Positions 1 to 9,267 of a DNA stretch of 64,000 nt are shown piece after piece; the stretch's first letter is position 1, and each line of letters opens with the position of its first letter. Origin of the DNA: Alphaproteobacteria bacterium (GTDB lineage Bacteria > Pseudomonadota > Alphaproteobacteria > Micropepsales > Micropepsaceae). Where the stretch lies: positions 62,001 to 126,000 of the forward strand of contig CANJBZ010000001.1 of the NCBI GenBank assembly GCA_947473475.1. Reading direction: 5' to 3'. The position numbers and the translations under genes were made by a program. Under the pieces are notes generated by a model. That model saw only the letters and a list, made by a program, of their open reading frames with translations, was not told the DNA's origin and did not search any database.

Positions 1-62
1 CGCGACCGCGACCTGATCCTTAGAGGCAATGCGCAACGCATTTTGAAGCTGTAGGAGCCGTC

Positions 63-698
63 ATGGCGTTCGATCCCGAAGTCATCCGCAATATGAAGCC
101 CGGCGAAGGGCTGCCGTTCGAGATCACCAAGCTCGGTCATGTCGTGCTGAACTGCTCGGACATGGAACGCTCGGTGCGCTTTTACACGCAAGTGTTGGGC
201 TTCCGGATTTCCGACGTTTATCCCGATGGCATGGTGCCGGGCGGCATGGTGTTCATGCGCTTCAACGAAGACCACCACGGCGTTGCGCTCGTCGGCTCGA
301 TGGACAAGCCGTCGCCGAATTTTGAGATAAACCACATAGCGTTCGAAGTGGACACGCTGGACGAGGTGGTGCGCGCCCGCAATCATCTGCGCAAACATGG
401 CGTCAAAGTCGATTTCGAAGGCCGCCGCCGCGCGGGCGTGCAGATCGCGGTTGAATTCCGCGACCCCGATGGCCACCGGCTGGAAATTTATTGGGGATTG
501 GATATCGTCAAAGAGGACGGTTACATCCGCCCGGCATCGGAGTGGAAGCTTGCGCTCAGCCTGAAGCAGGCCGTGGAAGACCCCGTTGTGGGCCAGGACA
601 CGACGCTGAAAGACCCTGCCGCTCTGGAAGAAGCCGGGCAAACCGCCGACCAGTGGCAAGCAGGCGGTACCTCACGCTGGCCGCAACCCGGAACGTAA
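63..698 (+). CDS. VOC-superfamily (extradiol dioxygenase-like) protein
   Basis: 211 aa vicinal-oxygen-chelate protein. The likely metal ligands are all visible: His26 (GHVVLN), His91 (INHIAFEV) and Glu141 (HRLEIYW). This supports a metal-dependent enzyme of the catechol 2,3-dioxygenase/glyoxalase type. The start ATG follows TAGGAG at a good distance. It converges on an FAH-family hydrolase gene, a classical partner downstream of ring-cleavage enzymes, so aromatic meta-cleavage is the inferred role. The substrate cannot be read from sequence. The C-terminal 40 residues are polar and probably outside the VOC fold. Confidence 0.85.
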   Translation: MAFDPEVIRNMKPGEGLPFEITKLGHVVLNCSDMERSVRFYTQVLGFRISDVYPDGMVPGGMVFMRFNEDHHGVALVGSMDKPSPNFEINHIAFEVDTLDEVVRARNHLRKHGVKVDFEGRRRAGVQIAVEFRDPDGHRLEIYWGLDIVKEDGYIRPASEWKLALSLKQAVEDPVVGQDTTLKDPAALEEAGQTADQWQAGGTSRWPQPGT

Positions 699-737
699 GC
701 GGGAACAAACGGGGCCGCGAACACCGGCCCCGTTGCT

Positions 738-1652
738 TCACGCGATCCGGTTGGTGAGCGTGCCGAGACCGTCGATCTCCAACTTCACCACATCGCCTGC
801 TTTCAAAAATTCGCTGCGGCCCTGACCGACGCCGGCGGGCGTGCCGGTGAGAATGAGGTCGCCCGGATAGAGCGTCATGCTGATCGAAAGCTGGGCGATC
901 TGTTCGGCCAGCGTGAAGATCATCTCGGCCGTGTTGGAATCCTGCTTGATGACGTCGTTCACCCAAAGCTTCATCGCCAGGTTCTGCGGATCGGGAATGT
1001 CGTCGGCCGGAACGATCCACGGGCCCACCGGGCAAGCGCCGTCGAAGCTCTTCTGCATGGTCCAATCGAACGAGAAGGGCGAGCCCGCGGCGGCTTCCGC
1101 GCGGCGTCCCAATTCACGGGCCGAAAGATCGTTGGCGATCGTGTAGCCCGCGACATGCTTGAGCGCGTCTTCCGCGCGGATGTTTTTGCCCGGCGTTCCG
1201 ATGATCGCTGCAAGCTCCACTTCCCAGTCGAGATTCTTACAGTAATGCGTGGCCGCAACCGTCGCGCCCGGATCGGTGACGCTGCGCGAGGCTTTAAGGA
1301 AAAACCACGGCTTGCCGCCATTGAGCTTGGGATCGGGGTCGAGCGGCCGATTGAGGCGCTTGGCCATTTCCATGGCATGGTCGCGGTAATTGGCGCCGGC
1401 GCAGTAGATGGCGGGCGGATACAAAACCGGCGCACGCAAATGCGTTTCGGAAAGTTTCCAGCCCGCGCCGGTCTTTTGCGCCGCTGCTGCCAGCATGTCC
1501 TTAGCGCGCGTCCAATCTTCCAGGATCCGCAGCACGCTGCTGTAGGTGGGCTGATCCGTCAGCGTAGCGGCATCGAAAACCGTGTCGCCGACGATGATCC
1601 CGGCGCGCGGCCCATTGTCCGATTCATAGGTCGCCAGTTTGTATTTGGTCAT
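738..1652 (-). CDS. Fumarylacetoacetate hydrolase (FAH) family protein
   Basis: 304 aa. The C-terminal two thirds carry the FAH fold, with likely Mg2+/Ca2+ ligands Glu144 and Glu146 (LDWEVELA) and Asp175 (ANDLSARE). The family hydrolyses acylpyruvate-type C-C bonds or hydrates/decarboxylates 2-oxo acids in aromatic breakdown. It is the last gene of the minus-strand operon decarboxylase-receptor-hydroxylase-FAH. Its ATG lies one base after the TGA of the molybdenum hydroxylase gene, so translation is probably coupled. The exact substrate is unknown. Confidence 0.88.
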   Translation of the reverse strand: MTKYKLATYESDNGPRAGIIVGDTVFDAATLTDQPTYSSVLRILEDWTRAKDMLAAAAQKTGAGWKLSETHLRAPVLYPPAIYCAGANYRDHAMEMAKRLNRPLDPDPKLNGGKPWFFLKASRSVTDPGATVAATHYCKNLDWEVELAAIIGTPGKNIRAEDALKHVAGYTIANDLSARELGRRAEAAAGSPFSFDWTMQKSFDGACPVGPWIVPADDIPDPQNLAMKLWVNDVIKQDSNTAEMIFTLAEQIAQLSISMTLYPGDLILTGTPAGVGQGRSEFLKAGDVVKLEIDGLGTLTNRIA

Positions 1653-1653
1653 T

Positions 1654-4020
1654 TCAAGCTCCTTGCGCCCGCGCGGCGGTGATTAATTCCAGCACTCTGT
1701 ACGGAAACAGTGGCACCTGTGTAATGCGTACGCCGAATGGTTCAAGCGCATTCTCGACCGCCGAAATGATGGCCGCGGCGGAGGGAATTACCCCGGCTTC
1801 GCCCGCCCCTTTGACGCCCAGCGGATTCAGTGGCGAGGGCGCGCTCGTATAGAAGCTCTCAATGGTGGGCACTTCGGTCGAACTGGGCAGCAGGTAATCG
1901 GCAAAGGTCGTGGTGGTCGGCTGGCCGCCTTTGTCATAGCCCATATATTCGTAGAGCGCGTTGCCGATGCCATGGGCGATGCCGCCGCGCGTTTGCCCGT
2001 CCACGATCATAGGGTTCACCTGCACGCCGTGATCGTGCTGGGCCACATAGCGAAGAATGCGGACCTGGCCGGTTTCAATGTCCACCTCGACTTCGACGAC
2101 ATGGCAGGCATTGGCGTACGCCAGTTGATCGACGCGAAAGGCGGCGCTCGCTTCCAAGCCGGGATCGAACCCCGGCGGAAAGGCATAGCCCGGCCCGCCG
2201 CGTAGCAGGCGCGCAATTTCACCAAGCGATATGGCGCGGTCGGGCGTGGCTTTCATCCGCACGGCGCCATCGGCCAATTCCAGTTCGTCGGGTTTGGCTT
2301 GCATCAGCATGCCGGCCATCGCTTTGGCTTTGCGGCCCACCTCACGTGCGGCGAGCATTACGGAATTTCCGGCGGTCACGGTTTGGCGACTGGCGAAACC
2401 GCCGAGCCCAACCGGCACGGCGGCAGAATCGCCCGCGACAACGCTCACATCGTTTGGCGACACACCCAATTCGGACGCTGCGATTTGCGCCAACGCCGTC
2501 GCCAAGCCCTGTCCCATCGCGGATGCGCCCGTCAGCACGGAGACGCGTCCGGCGCCACTGACGCGCACAAGCCCCATCTCGAATGGCCCGCGCCCAGTGC
2601 CCTTCAGCCCGTGCGCCAGACCGATGCCGAGATAGCGCCCCCCTTTGCGCGCTTCGCTCTGGCGGCGGGGAAAATCACCCCAATCGGCGCGTTCCATCAC
2701 TTGCGCCTGCGTGCCCGGATAGTCGCCGCTGTCATAGAGAATGGGCGCGCCGGAACGCGCTTTCAGCGGGCTCTCATAGGGCATTTTGTCAGCTGGGATG
2801 AGATTGCGCCGGCGGATTTCGTCGCGGGCAATGCCCACCTCGTGCGCCGCTTTGTCGAGCAGGCGTTCCATGGCGAACGCCGCTTGCGGATAGCCCGCGC
2901 CGCGCACTGACGACACAGGCACCTTGTTGGTATGCGCCACCGCCACATCCATCGCGAGCGCAGGAACATGATACGGACCGGGCACAGCGGACGCGGAATT
3001 GTACGGTAGGTTCACATCCTGCAGCGCATACGCGCCCAAATCGTGGATCAGCCGGCCGCGTACCGCGAGAATGCATGCGCTTTCGTCCAGCGCCAATTCC
3101 AGCGTCCAGTACTGATCGCGCTCCTGCACGGCGGAGATAAAATGCTCGCGCCGGTCTTCCACCCATTTTAGCGACCGCTTGAGCAGCTTCGAGGCGGCAA
3201 CGATGGCGACATCCTCGGGGTACACGCACAGCTTGGGACCGAAGCCGCCGCCGATGTCGGGCGCGGTGACGCGAAAGCGGTTCTCGTCGATTTTCACAAA
3301 GGCGGAAATGTTCTGGTGCAGATCGTGCGCCTTTTGGGTCGATGCCCAATAGGTGATGCCATCGGCGCCCGGCTGATATTCGGCGACGCCCCCGCGGCCT
3401 TCCAGCGAATGCGCGCCGCCACGGTGTTGATAAAAATCTTCCTTGGTGACGTGCGCTGCGTTTCGGAACGCCGCGTCCACATCGCCATAGGCGACGCGAA
3501 AGGTGCTGACCACATTGGACGACAAATCGCGCCGCGCAAGCACCGAACCTGCCACAGCAGCATCGCGCGCGTCGGCAATCGCAGGCAACGGATCGTAATC
3601 GATATCGACGAGCGCCGCCGCATCTTCCGCGATATAGCGGCTGCTCGCGGCGACCAGCGCGACGGGTTCGCCGACAAACGCGGTTTCGCCGCTGGACAGC
3701 GGATAGGGCCACATATTCTCGCGCGGTTTTCCGCCTTGGCCCGGTTCGCGCACCATGCGCCGCTTGTGCAGCACGGGCGCCAAATCGTCCAAGGTCAGGA
3801 CGGCATAAACGCCGGGCAAAGCCCGCGCCACGCTCGCATCGATGCTGCGAATGGCGGCATGCGGGTGCGGGCTGCGCACAAAGGCAACATGCAGCAGGCC
3901 CGGTATTCTTATGTCATCGATAAAGCGTCCGTTGCCGCACAGCAGCGGTGCATCTTCCAGGCGGCGAAAGCGCGTGCCGATGCGGCCGTCGCGCGCGGGT
4001 TCCAAATGATGCGTGGTCAA
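1654..4020 (-). CDS. Xanthine dehydrogenase/CoxL-family molybdopterin-binding subunit
   Basis: 788 aa large subunit of a molybdenum hydroxylase. The N-terminus has the a/b hammerhead (RLEDAPLLCGNGRFIDD). The molybdopterin-binding part contains GGGFGPKL and, near the C-terminus, the catalytic glutamate (about Glu741) in GVKGAGEAG. Such enzymes hydroxylate N-heteroaromatics, aldehydes or aromatic rings using water. The start is a TTG overlapping the TGA of the upstream receptor gene as TTGA, which suggests coupling. No [2Fe-2S] or FAD subunit gene is in the window, although the family normally needs them. Confidence 0.9.
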   Translation of the reverse strand: MTTHHLEPARDGRIGTRFRRLEDAPLLCGNGRFIDDIRIPGLLHVAFVRSPHPHAAIRSIDASVARALPGVYAVLTLDDLAPVLHKRRMVREPGQGGKPRENMWPYPLSSGETAFVGEPVALVAASSRYIAEDAAALVDIDYDPLPAIADARDAAVAGSVLARRDLSSNVVSTFRVAYGDVDAAFRNAAHVTKEDFYQHRGGAHSLEGRGGVAEYQPGADGITYWASTQKAHDLHQNISAFVKIDENRFRVTAPDIGGGFGPKLCVYPEDVAIVAASKLLKRSLKWVEDRREHFISAVQERDQYWTLELALDESACILAVRGRLIHDLGAYALQDVNLPYNSASAVPGPYHVPALAMDVAVAHTNKVPVSSVRGAGYPQAAFAMERLLDKAAHEVGIARDEIRRRNLIPADKMPYESPLKARSGAPILYDSGDYPGTQAQVMERADWGDFPRRQSEARKGGRYLGIGLAHGLKGTGRGPFEMGLVRVSGAGRVSVLTGASAMGQGLATALAQIAASELGVSPNDVSVVAGDSAAVPVGLGGFASRQTVTAGNSVMLAAREVGRKAKAMAGMLMQAKPDELELADGAVRMKATPDRAISLGEIARLLRGGPGYAFPPGFDPGLEASAAFRVDQLAYANACHVVEVEVDIETGQVRILRYVAQHDHGVQVNPMIVDGQTRGGIAHGIGNALYEYMGYDKGGQPTTTTFADYLLPSSTEVPTIESFYTSAPSPLNPLGVKGAGEAGVIPSAAAIISAVENALEPFGVRITQVPLFPYRVLELITAARAQGA

Positions 4021-5033
4021 TAGACGGCGCGCGCGGCTTTTTGCACCACGTCCTTCGGCAAGCCGTACATTTTCGTAACCACGGCTTCGGCTTCGGCAGC
4101 ACTGACGGGATTGATATCGATCATGGTCTTGTTGGCATCGGCGAGAAACACCGGGTCTTTCAGGGTCTCCATGAACGCGGCGCGCAAAATTGCCTTGCGG
4201 TCTTCGGGAATTCCCGGCGGCGCCACAAAGGGACGTGCGAGCACTTCGTTCGCCATGGCAAATTCCAAAATCTGCCGCTGCTCATTCGTCTTGGGCAAAT
4301 CACTCGCCATGGGCACGTTGGGAAGATCGGGGTCCTTCATCGGCGCGGCTTGGATAAGGATGTTGAGCTTCTTCTCCTTCAACCAGCTGCCGTAACGCGC
4401 TTTGACCGTGCTCCAGGAAATGCCGCACAGGCCGTCCACTTCGCGGCGCTGCATGGCCAGCGTGATGTCCGTCGTTCCCGGAAAACCGGTGGCCAATTTG
4501 ATCTTGGCGCCGAAGACGTTCTTGTAGAGCTTGGCGAAAATGTCGGGATCACCCGCCGGGCCTTCGCCGCCAAACGTGACTTGCCTGGTCATCACATCGT
4601 TCCAGGTCTTGGCGGGCGATTCACCCCAACTGATGCACAGCGTTACGTCTCTTGTGGCGCTGCCGAGCCAGGTGAATTTGCGCGCATCAAAGGGCGCCTG
4701 TCCGATCAAAGCAGTTGCCGCCATCCCACGCGCAAACGTGCCGATGACGGTGCCGTCTTTGGGCGCTACCGAAAACACATAAGCGGCCGCCTTCACGCTG
4801 CCTGCGCCGGGCATGTTCTGCGGAATGACCGTCGGGTTGCCCGGAATATGCTTGCCCATATGCGCCGCCAGCACGCGCGCATAAAGGTCGTACCCGCCAC
4901 CGGCCGAATAGCCGATAATCACATAGACCGTGCGGCCCTTGTAAAAATCGGTCGCCGGCGCCGCGGCAGCCGTCCCTGCGTCCAGCAGCAGTGCGGAGGC
5001 AAGGAGGGCGGCGGCGGTCCGGACGAAGCGCAT
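4017..5033 (-). CDS. TctC-type (TTT/Bug) periplasmic solute receptor, orphan
   Basis: 338 aa with a Sec signal peptide (about residues 1-25, cut near AAA) followed by DFYKGRTVYVIIGYSAGGGY, the family's ligand-loop signature. These receptors bind carboxylates in the periplasm and deliver them to TctA/TctB permeases. No permease gene is adjacent. It sits 16 bases after the UbiD-type decarboxylase and overlaps the next gene, so it is part of the catabolic operon and probably binds its substrate. It closely resembles the receptor at 59541-60548 and differs from the one at 25175. Confidence 0.88.
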   Translation of the reverse strand: MRFVRTAAALLASALLLDAGTAAAAPATDFYKGRTVYVIIGYSAGGGYDLYARVLAAHMGKHIPGNPTVIPQNMPGAGSVKAAAYVFSVAPKDGTVIGTFARGMAATALIGQAPFDARKFTWLGSATRDVTLCISWGESPAKTWNDVMTRQVTFGGEGPAGDPDIFAKLYKNVFGAKIKLATGFPGTTDITLAMQRREVDGLCGISWSTVKARYGSWLKEKKLNILIQAAPMKDPDLPNVPMASDLPKTNEQRQILEFAMANEVLARPFVAPPGIPEDRKAILRAAFMETLKDPVFLADANKTMIDINPVSAAEAEAVVTKMYGLPKDVVQKAARAVY

Positions 5034-5049
5034 CGTCGTGCTTTCAGGT

Positions 5050-6510
5050 TTACGAGAAAAGCTGCGGAAATTTCGCTTTGATGTCGCCGCGCAGCTTGGG
5101 GCTTACGTCAACGACGGGTGGGAAGGTGCCTTTCAGATATTTGTCATAGGGTATGCAGGCGTCGATCAGGATGCGGTTGTTGAAATTGCCGGGCAGGTAC
5201 AGCGGATCGCGCTTGGAGGCCCAGGCCTTCTGCACCAGATCGATATCGGTCATCGGATCGAAGCGCGTGCACATAGCCCACAGCACCTGATCCAGATCGC
5301 CCGCGTCGATATCGTCATCCACCACCACGGTCCATTTGCCGGCATAGGCGCCGCCCTGACAGGAGCAGGCCACATGCAGCACGTTGCGCGCGTGACCGGG
5401 GTAACGCTGCTTGATCTGGATGACGGTGAAGCGCGTGGCGGGCCCAGCTTCATGGTTCCACACGCCCAGAATGTCCGGCAGGCCGCAGGCTTCCAGCGAG
5501 CGCCAAATCTGCGCCGAGCCCGCGATGCCTTTCAGCAGGCCGGTTTCGTCAACCGGCTTGTGCTGCGGCGCGCAGGTCAGAATGGGATTGTTGCGGTGCA
5601 GGATGGTTTTGATGTCCAGATAAGGGCGTGCCACCGTGTCGTCGGAATAATAGCCCATCCACTCGCCGAACGGGCCTTCTTCCAGCACTTGTCCGGGCAC
5701 CGCTTCGGCCTCAATGGCGATTTCCGCGTCGGCGGGAATGGGGAAGCCCGTGTACGGCCCGCGGATGACATCGATGGGTTCGCCGCGTAAGCCGCCCGCG
5801 AAATCCAATTCGCTGATGCCTTCCGGCAAGGGACTGGCGGCCAGCATGAACAGCAGCGGGTCCTGGCCGACCAGAACCACGACTTTCATCTTTTCGCCGC
5901 GCTCGAAATATTTGTCACGGTGGATGCGGCCGTGTTTGCCCTCGGTGATCTGACAGCCGATCCTCTTGGCGTCGTAAACCTGGTTGCGATAACAGCCGAG
6001 GTTGAACCAGCCCGCATCAGGGTCCTGGGTAATGACGCAATTGGCGGTGCCAATATAACGGGCCTTATCCGCCTCGTGGTGCCGTGGGACCGGGAATTTC
6101 AGGACGTCGATATCGTCGCCTTGGATCACGTTTTCCAGGATCGGGCCGTCTTTTACATACCGCGGGGGCATGTGCTTCATCGTCTGGATGCGGTCGTAAT
6201 ATTGTTTGACGATGTCGACTTTGCGCTCACGTTCGAGCGGCAGGCCCAGGGTCAGCGCCACGCGCCTGACTGACGAGAAATGCCCATACAGAGTACGGAA
6301 ACCCTTCGGGTAACCGGGAATGTCGTCGAACAGCAGGGCTGGCCCTGTCCCGTGGCTGTGCTCGGTGAGCATGTGCGTGATGGCGCCCATTTCGGTGTCC
6401 CAGCTGGCGCCGTTTACCCGCTTGAGTTCGCCCATGCGCTCGACCTGATCGATCCAGCCGCGCAGGCCGCCATATCCGCCCTGTACCAACTTCAACCCTG
6501 CTTCAGACAA
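5050..6510 (-). CDS. UbiD-family (de)carboxylase
   Basis: 486 aa, close to the usual UbiD/Fdc length. Family catalytic residues fit Arg175, Glu278 and Glu283 (EEGPFGEWMGYYS), with spacing as in Fdc1. The enzymes use prenylated FMN made by UbiX, which is not in the window, to decarboxylate unsaturated or aromatic acids reversibly. It is the first gene of the catabolic operon. It is more likely a catabolic aromatic-acid decarboxylase than ubiquinone-pathway UbiD, because of its company: hydroxylase, receptor and FAH hydrolase. Confidence 0.9.
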   Translation of the reverse strand: MSEAGLKLVQGGYGGLRGWIDQVERMGELKRVNGASWDTEMGAITHMLTEHSHGTGPALLFDDIPGYPKGFRTLYGHFSSVRRVALTLGLPLERERKVDIVKQYYDRIQTMKHMPPRYVKDGPILENVIQGDDIDVLKFPVPRHHEADKARYIGTANCVITQDPDAGWFNLGCYRNQVYDAKRIGCQITEGKHGRIHRDKYFERGEKMKVVVLVGQDPLLFMLAASPLPEGISELDFAGGLRGEPIDVIRGPYTGFPIPADAEIAIEAEAVPGQVLEEGPFGEWMGYYSDDTVARPYLDIKTILHRNNPILTCAPQHKPVDETGLLKGIAGSAQIWRSLEACGLPDILGVWNHEAGPATRFTVIQIKQRYPGHARNVLHVACSCQGGAYAGKWTVVVDDDIDAGDLDQVLWAMCTRFDPMTDIDLVQKAWASKRDPLYLPGNFNNRILIDACIPYDKYLKGTFPPVVDVSPKLRGDIKAKFPQLFS

Positions 6511-6523
6511 CGCAAACTCCCCG

Positions 6524-6565
6524 TCTGTTCCAAAATTTGGATTTGGTTTGATTTTGGGACACAGA
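6524..6565. promoter_or_regulatory. Inverted repeat between divergent catabolic genes (operator candidate)
   Basis: The 112-base gap between the UbiD-type gene (minus) and the second molybdenum hydroxylase (plus) holds an imperfect inverted repeat. The left arm is TCTGTTCCAAAAT at 6524-6536 and the right arm ATTTTGGGACACAGA at 6551-6565. Inside it, 6530-6540 is a tighter palindrome, CCAAAATTTGG. Both genes would be controlled from here. No regulator gene is adjacent, so the cognate protein is unknown. Confidence 0.5.
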
Positions 6566-6622
6566 CTATCTACATCGCGAGCCTAAGCACAACATCGGCG
6601 AAGGACAAATCTCGCTTCCGCG

Positions 6623-8920
6623 ATGGCCAAGACAGCAGCTTTCCAGGACGCCCAGCGCAGCGGCAAGGTGATTGGCCGGGCGGTTACGCGCGTGGAAGAC
6701 AAGGCGCTGCTGCTCGGCCAAGGGCGGTTTACCGATGATTTGTCGTTCCCCGGCCAGGTCCATATGCGTGTGGTGCGGTCCTCGCACGCGCACGGGCAGA
6801 TTGTGTCCATCGACGCAAGCGCCGCGCGCGCCATGCCGGGCGTGCTGGCGGTATGGACAGCGGAAGACATCACCGAGCTTGGTCCGATCGATTTCCGCGA
6901 TGCCGCCGCCGAGGCGCTTAAGCCCTACCGACAATATGCGCTGGCGCGGGACATGGTGCGGTACGTCGGAGATCCCGTCGGCGCGGTGTTCGCAAGCGAT
7001 CCTTATGTTGCGGAAGATGCTGCTCAGACGGTGGAGGTCGAGGTTGCGGCTCAGCCCCCCTTGATGGACGTGAGCCAAGAGCCCGGCTCGTTTGCGCCCG
7101 GCCTCAACACCGAGCCTGTGACGCTCACCAATGCGTATGGTGATCTGGCTGCGGAATTCGCCAAAGCGGCGCATATTTTCGAACTCGATCTCTACATCGG
7201 CCGCCATTCGGGCACGCCGCTGGAAAATCGCGGCGCGCTGGGCCGCTATGATGCAGCGCGCGATGTCATTGAATTGTATGGCGCCGCGAAGGTGCCGCAT
7301 CGCACGCGCGACAACCTTGCGCGCGTGCTCGGGCGTAAACCGGAATCGGTGCACCTGAAAGAAGGCCATGTCGGCGGTGGCTTCGGTATTCGCGGCGAGC
7401 TTTACCCCGAAGATGTGTTGGTGGCCGCCGCCGCGTTGCGCTTTGGCCGCCCGGTGAAATGGATCGAAGACCGGCGCGAGCATTTGATGGCGGCGAACCA
7501 TTCGCGCGAGCAGCGCCACGTGTTGCGCGCCGCGGTCGCTGCCGATGGTCTGGTGCTCGCAATGGATGACGAGTTCTTCCACGCGCAAGGCGCTTATGTG
7601 CGCACGCATGCGGCACGTGTGCCCGATCTGACCAGCGGCATGCTGGTGGGACCCTATCGTGTACCGGCGTTCCGCAGCACGGCGCATTTCCGTCTCGTGA
7701 ACAAGACGCCGGCCGCGACCTATCGCGCGCCCGGCCGCTACGAAGGCACTTTCGTTCGCGAGCGGTTGATGGATGCGGTCGCCGCCAAGCTTGGCTTGGA
7801 TCGCATCGAGGTGCGGCGGCGCAATCTTATACCGGTGGCCGAAATGCCGTTCGAGCGCGGCCTGTCCGCGCTCGGCACGGACGTGGTTTTGGATTCCGGC
7901 GACTACGCGCTTTTGCTGGACAAGGCGCTGGCGCAGATCGGCTGGGACGCGCTCGAACGCGAATGCGCGGCGCGGCGCAAGAACGGCGAGGCCGTGGGAA
8001 TTGGCCTTGGCGTCTTTGTCGAAAAGACGGGGCTCGGCCCGAAAGATGCGGTGCATTTCCATCTGCACGCCGACGGACGGCTTGAGCTGATTACCGGAGG
8101 CGCTTCGCTTGGACAGGGTTTCGAGACGGTGATGGCGCAGCTTTGCGCGGAAGGTCTCGGAGCGGATTATCGCTCCATCGCCGTCGTGCATGGGCAGACC
8201 GACCGCATCGCGGACGGTATTGGCGCCCATGCTTCGCGTGCAACCGTGATGACGGGAAGCGCGGCCTACGATGCGGCTGTGAATTTGCGCGCGGTTATTC
8301 TGAATGCTGCCGCCGAATTGCTTCAGACGCCGGCTACGGATCTGGATATCGTGGATAGCGTCATCGTGCGGCGCGACGGCAGCGGTCCATCTATTTCGCT
8401 GACCGAGTTCGCGCGTCAGCGCGGACCCTTGTCGGCGGATGGCATTCATCGCACCGATCACATGACGTATCCTTATGGCGTGCATGTTGCGCAGGTCCGC
8501 GTGGATCGTGAGACCGGCGGCACTACGGTCGAGAAATTCCTGGTCGCCTATGACATCGGCCGGTCGGTCAATCCCATGATGATTGAAGGCCAAATTGCAG
8601 GCGGCTACGCGCAAGGTCTCGGTGGTGCGCTGTTCGAAGAGTTCCTCTACAGCGAAGACGGCCAGCCGCTGTCGGTGACGTTCGCGGATTATCTACTGCC
8701 CACGTCCTGCGAAGTCTCGCCGGTCGACGTGCTGGTCACCGAAGATGCGCCAAGCCCCCTCAACCCGTTAGGTCTCAAAGGTGCGGGCGAAGCAGGTGTA
8801 ACAGCGGTCGGCGCAGCTATCGCTTCGGCTATCGATGATGCGATTGGCATCCCAGGTGCGGTAACAGCCCTACCGGTCACGCCGCAGCGGTTGCTGGCTC
8901 TACTCGCCCGCCCGCGTTAA
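6623..8920 (+). CDS. Xanthine dehydrogenase/CoxL-family molybdopterin-binding subunit (second copy)
   Basis: 765 aa large subunit of the same family as the gene at 1654-4020 but clearly diverged from it. Visible marks are the hammerhead start (RVEDKALLLGQGRFTDD), GGGFGIRGE, TYRAPGRYEG, and the catalytic glutamate (about Glu723) in GLKGAGEAG. It is transcribed away from the UbiD-type operon. Two different large subunits in one locus suggest successive hydroxylations or two related substrates. No iron-sulfur or FAD subunits are adjacent, so they must come from elsewhere or be dispensable. Confidence 0.9.
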   Translation: MAKTAAFQDAQRSGKVIGRAVTRVEDKALLLGQGRFTDDLSFPGQVHMRVVRSSHAHGQIVSIDASAARAMPGVLAVWTAEDITELGPIDFRDAAAEALKPYRQYALARDMVRYVGDPVGAVFASDPYVAEDAAQTVEVEVAAQPPLMDVSQEPGSFAPGLNTEPVTLTNAYGDLAAEFAKAAHIFELDLYIGRHSGTPLENRGALGRYDAARDVIELYGAAKVPHRTRDNLARVLGRKPESVHLKEGHVGGGFGIRGELYPEDVLVAAAALRFGRPVKWIEDRREHLMAANHSREQRHVLRAAVAADGLVLAMDDEFFHAQGAYVRTHAARVPDLTSGMLVGPYRVPAFRSTAHFRLVNKTPAATYRAPGRYEGTFVRERLMDAVAAKLGLDRIEVRRRNLIPVAEMPFERGLSALGTDVVLDSGDYALLLDKALAQIGWDALERECAARRKNGEAVGIGLGVFVEKTGLGPKDAVHFHLHADGRLELITGGASLGQGFETVMAQLCAEGLGADYRSIAVVHGQTDRIADGIGAHASRATVMTGSAAYDAAVNLRAVILNAAAELLQTPATDLDIVDSVIVRRDGSGPSISLTEFARQRGPLSADGIHRTDHMTYPYGVHVAQVRVDRETGGTTVEKFLVAYDIGRSVNPMMIEGQIAGGYAQGLGGALFEEFLYSEDGQPLSVTFADYLLPTSCEVSPVDVLVTEDAPSPLNPLGLKGAGEAGVTAVGAAIASAIDDAIGIPGAVTALPVTPQRLLALLARPR

Positions 8921-9141
8921 CGCGCGCGATGGAGAATGTAGCCTGCTCCGGCCAAACCTAGCGCAAACACCCAAAACGCAGGCGCGACACGTAGAAAATG
9001 CACGTTGAAGGACAGAGCCAGCGCGACTGCCGCGCCAAGCCCGGCAGCTATGTAAAGCAGCCTCGGACTGTGGCGAAGCCAGCCGAGATACAACAGCGCA
9101 CAGAACAAGAGGCCGAGATTTAGTCCCTGCAAAACGGTCAC
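8917..9141 (-). CDS. Small hydrophobic membrane protein
   Basis: About 74 aa from a GTG at 9141, preceded by GAAGAAGA. It is almost entirely hydrophobic, with about three membrane segments (LGLLFCALLYLGWL, LLYIAAGLGAAVALALSF, FWVFALGLAGAGYIL) and a basic end (HRAR). The frame continues upstream but is arginine/histidine-rich there and looks non-coding. Its stop overlaps the stop of the convergent hydroxylase gene. No function is recognised. Confidence 0.55.
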   Translation of the reverse strand: MTVLQGLNLGLLFCALLYLGWLRHSPRLLYIAAGLGAAVALALSFNVHFLRVAPAFWVFALGLAGAGYILHRAR

Positions 9142-9267
9142 GGGTCTTCTTCGCTGTTGGGGGGATCGATGCCGGCAACCGACGGCGTGGTGATAGCGGC
9201 GAAGTCTTAGCAGGCGATGAAAAGCCGGGGTATAGTGATCCGAGGAGCCTTGGCGGAGGGTTTCGTG

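Noticed and set aside
556-1065. Minus-strand frame overlapping the FAH and VOC genes
   Set aside because: It is an out-of-frame shadow with arginine-rich composition and crosses two real genes.
6566-8614. Long minus-strand frame opposite the second molybdenum hydroxylase
   Set aside because: No motifs, biased composition, and it would cross the divergent promoter. It is a shadow of the real gene.
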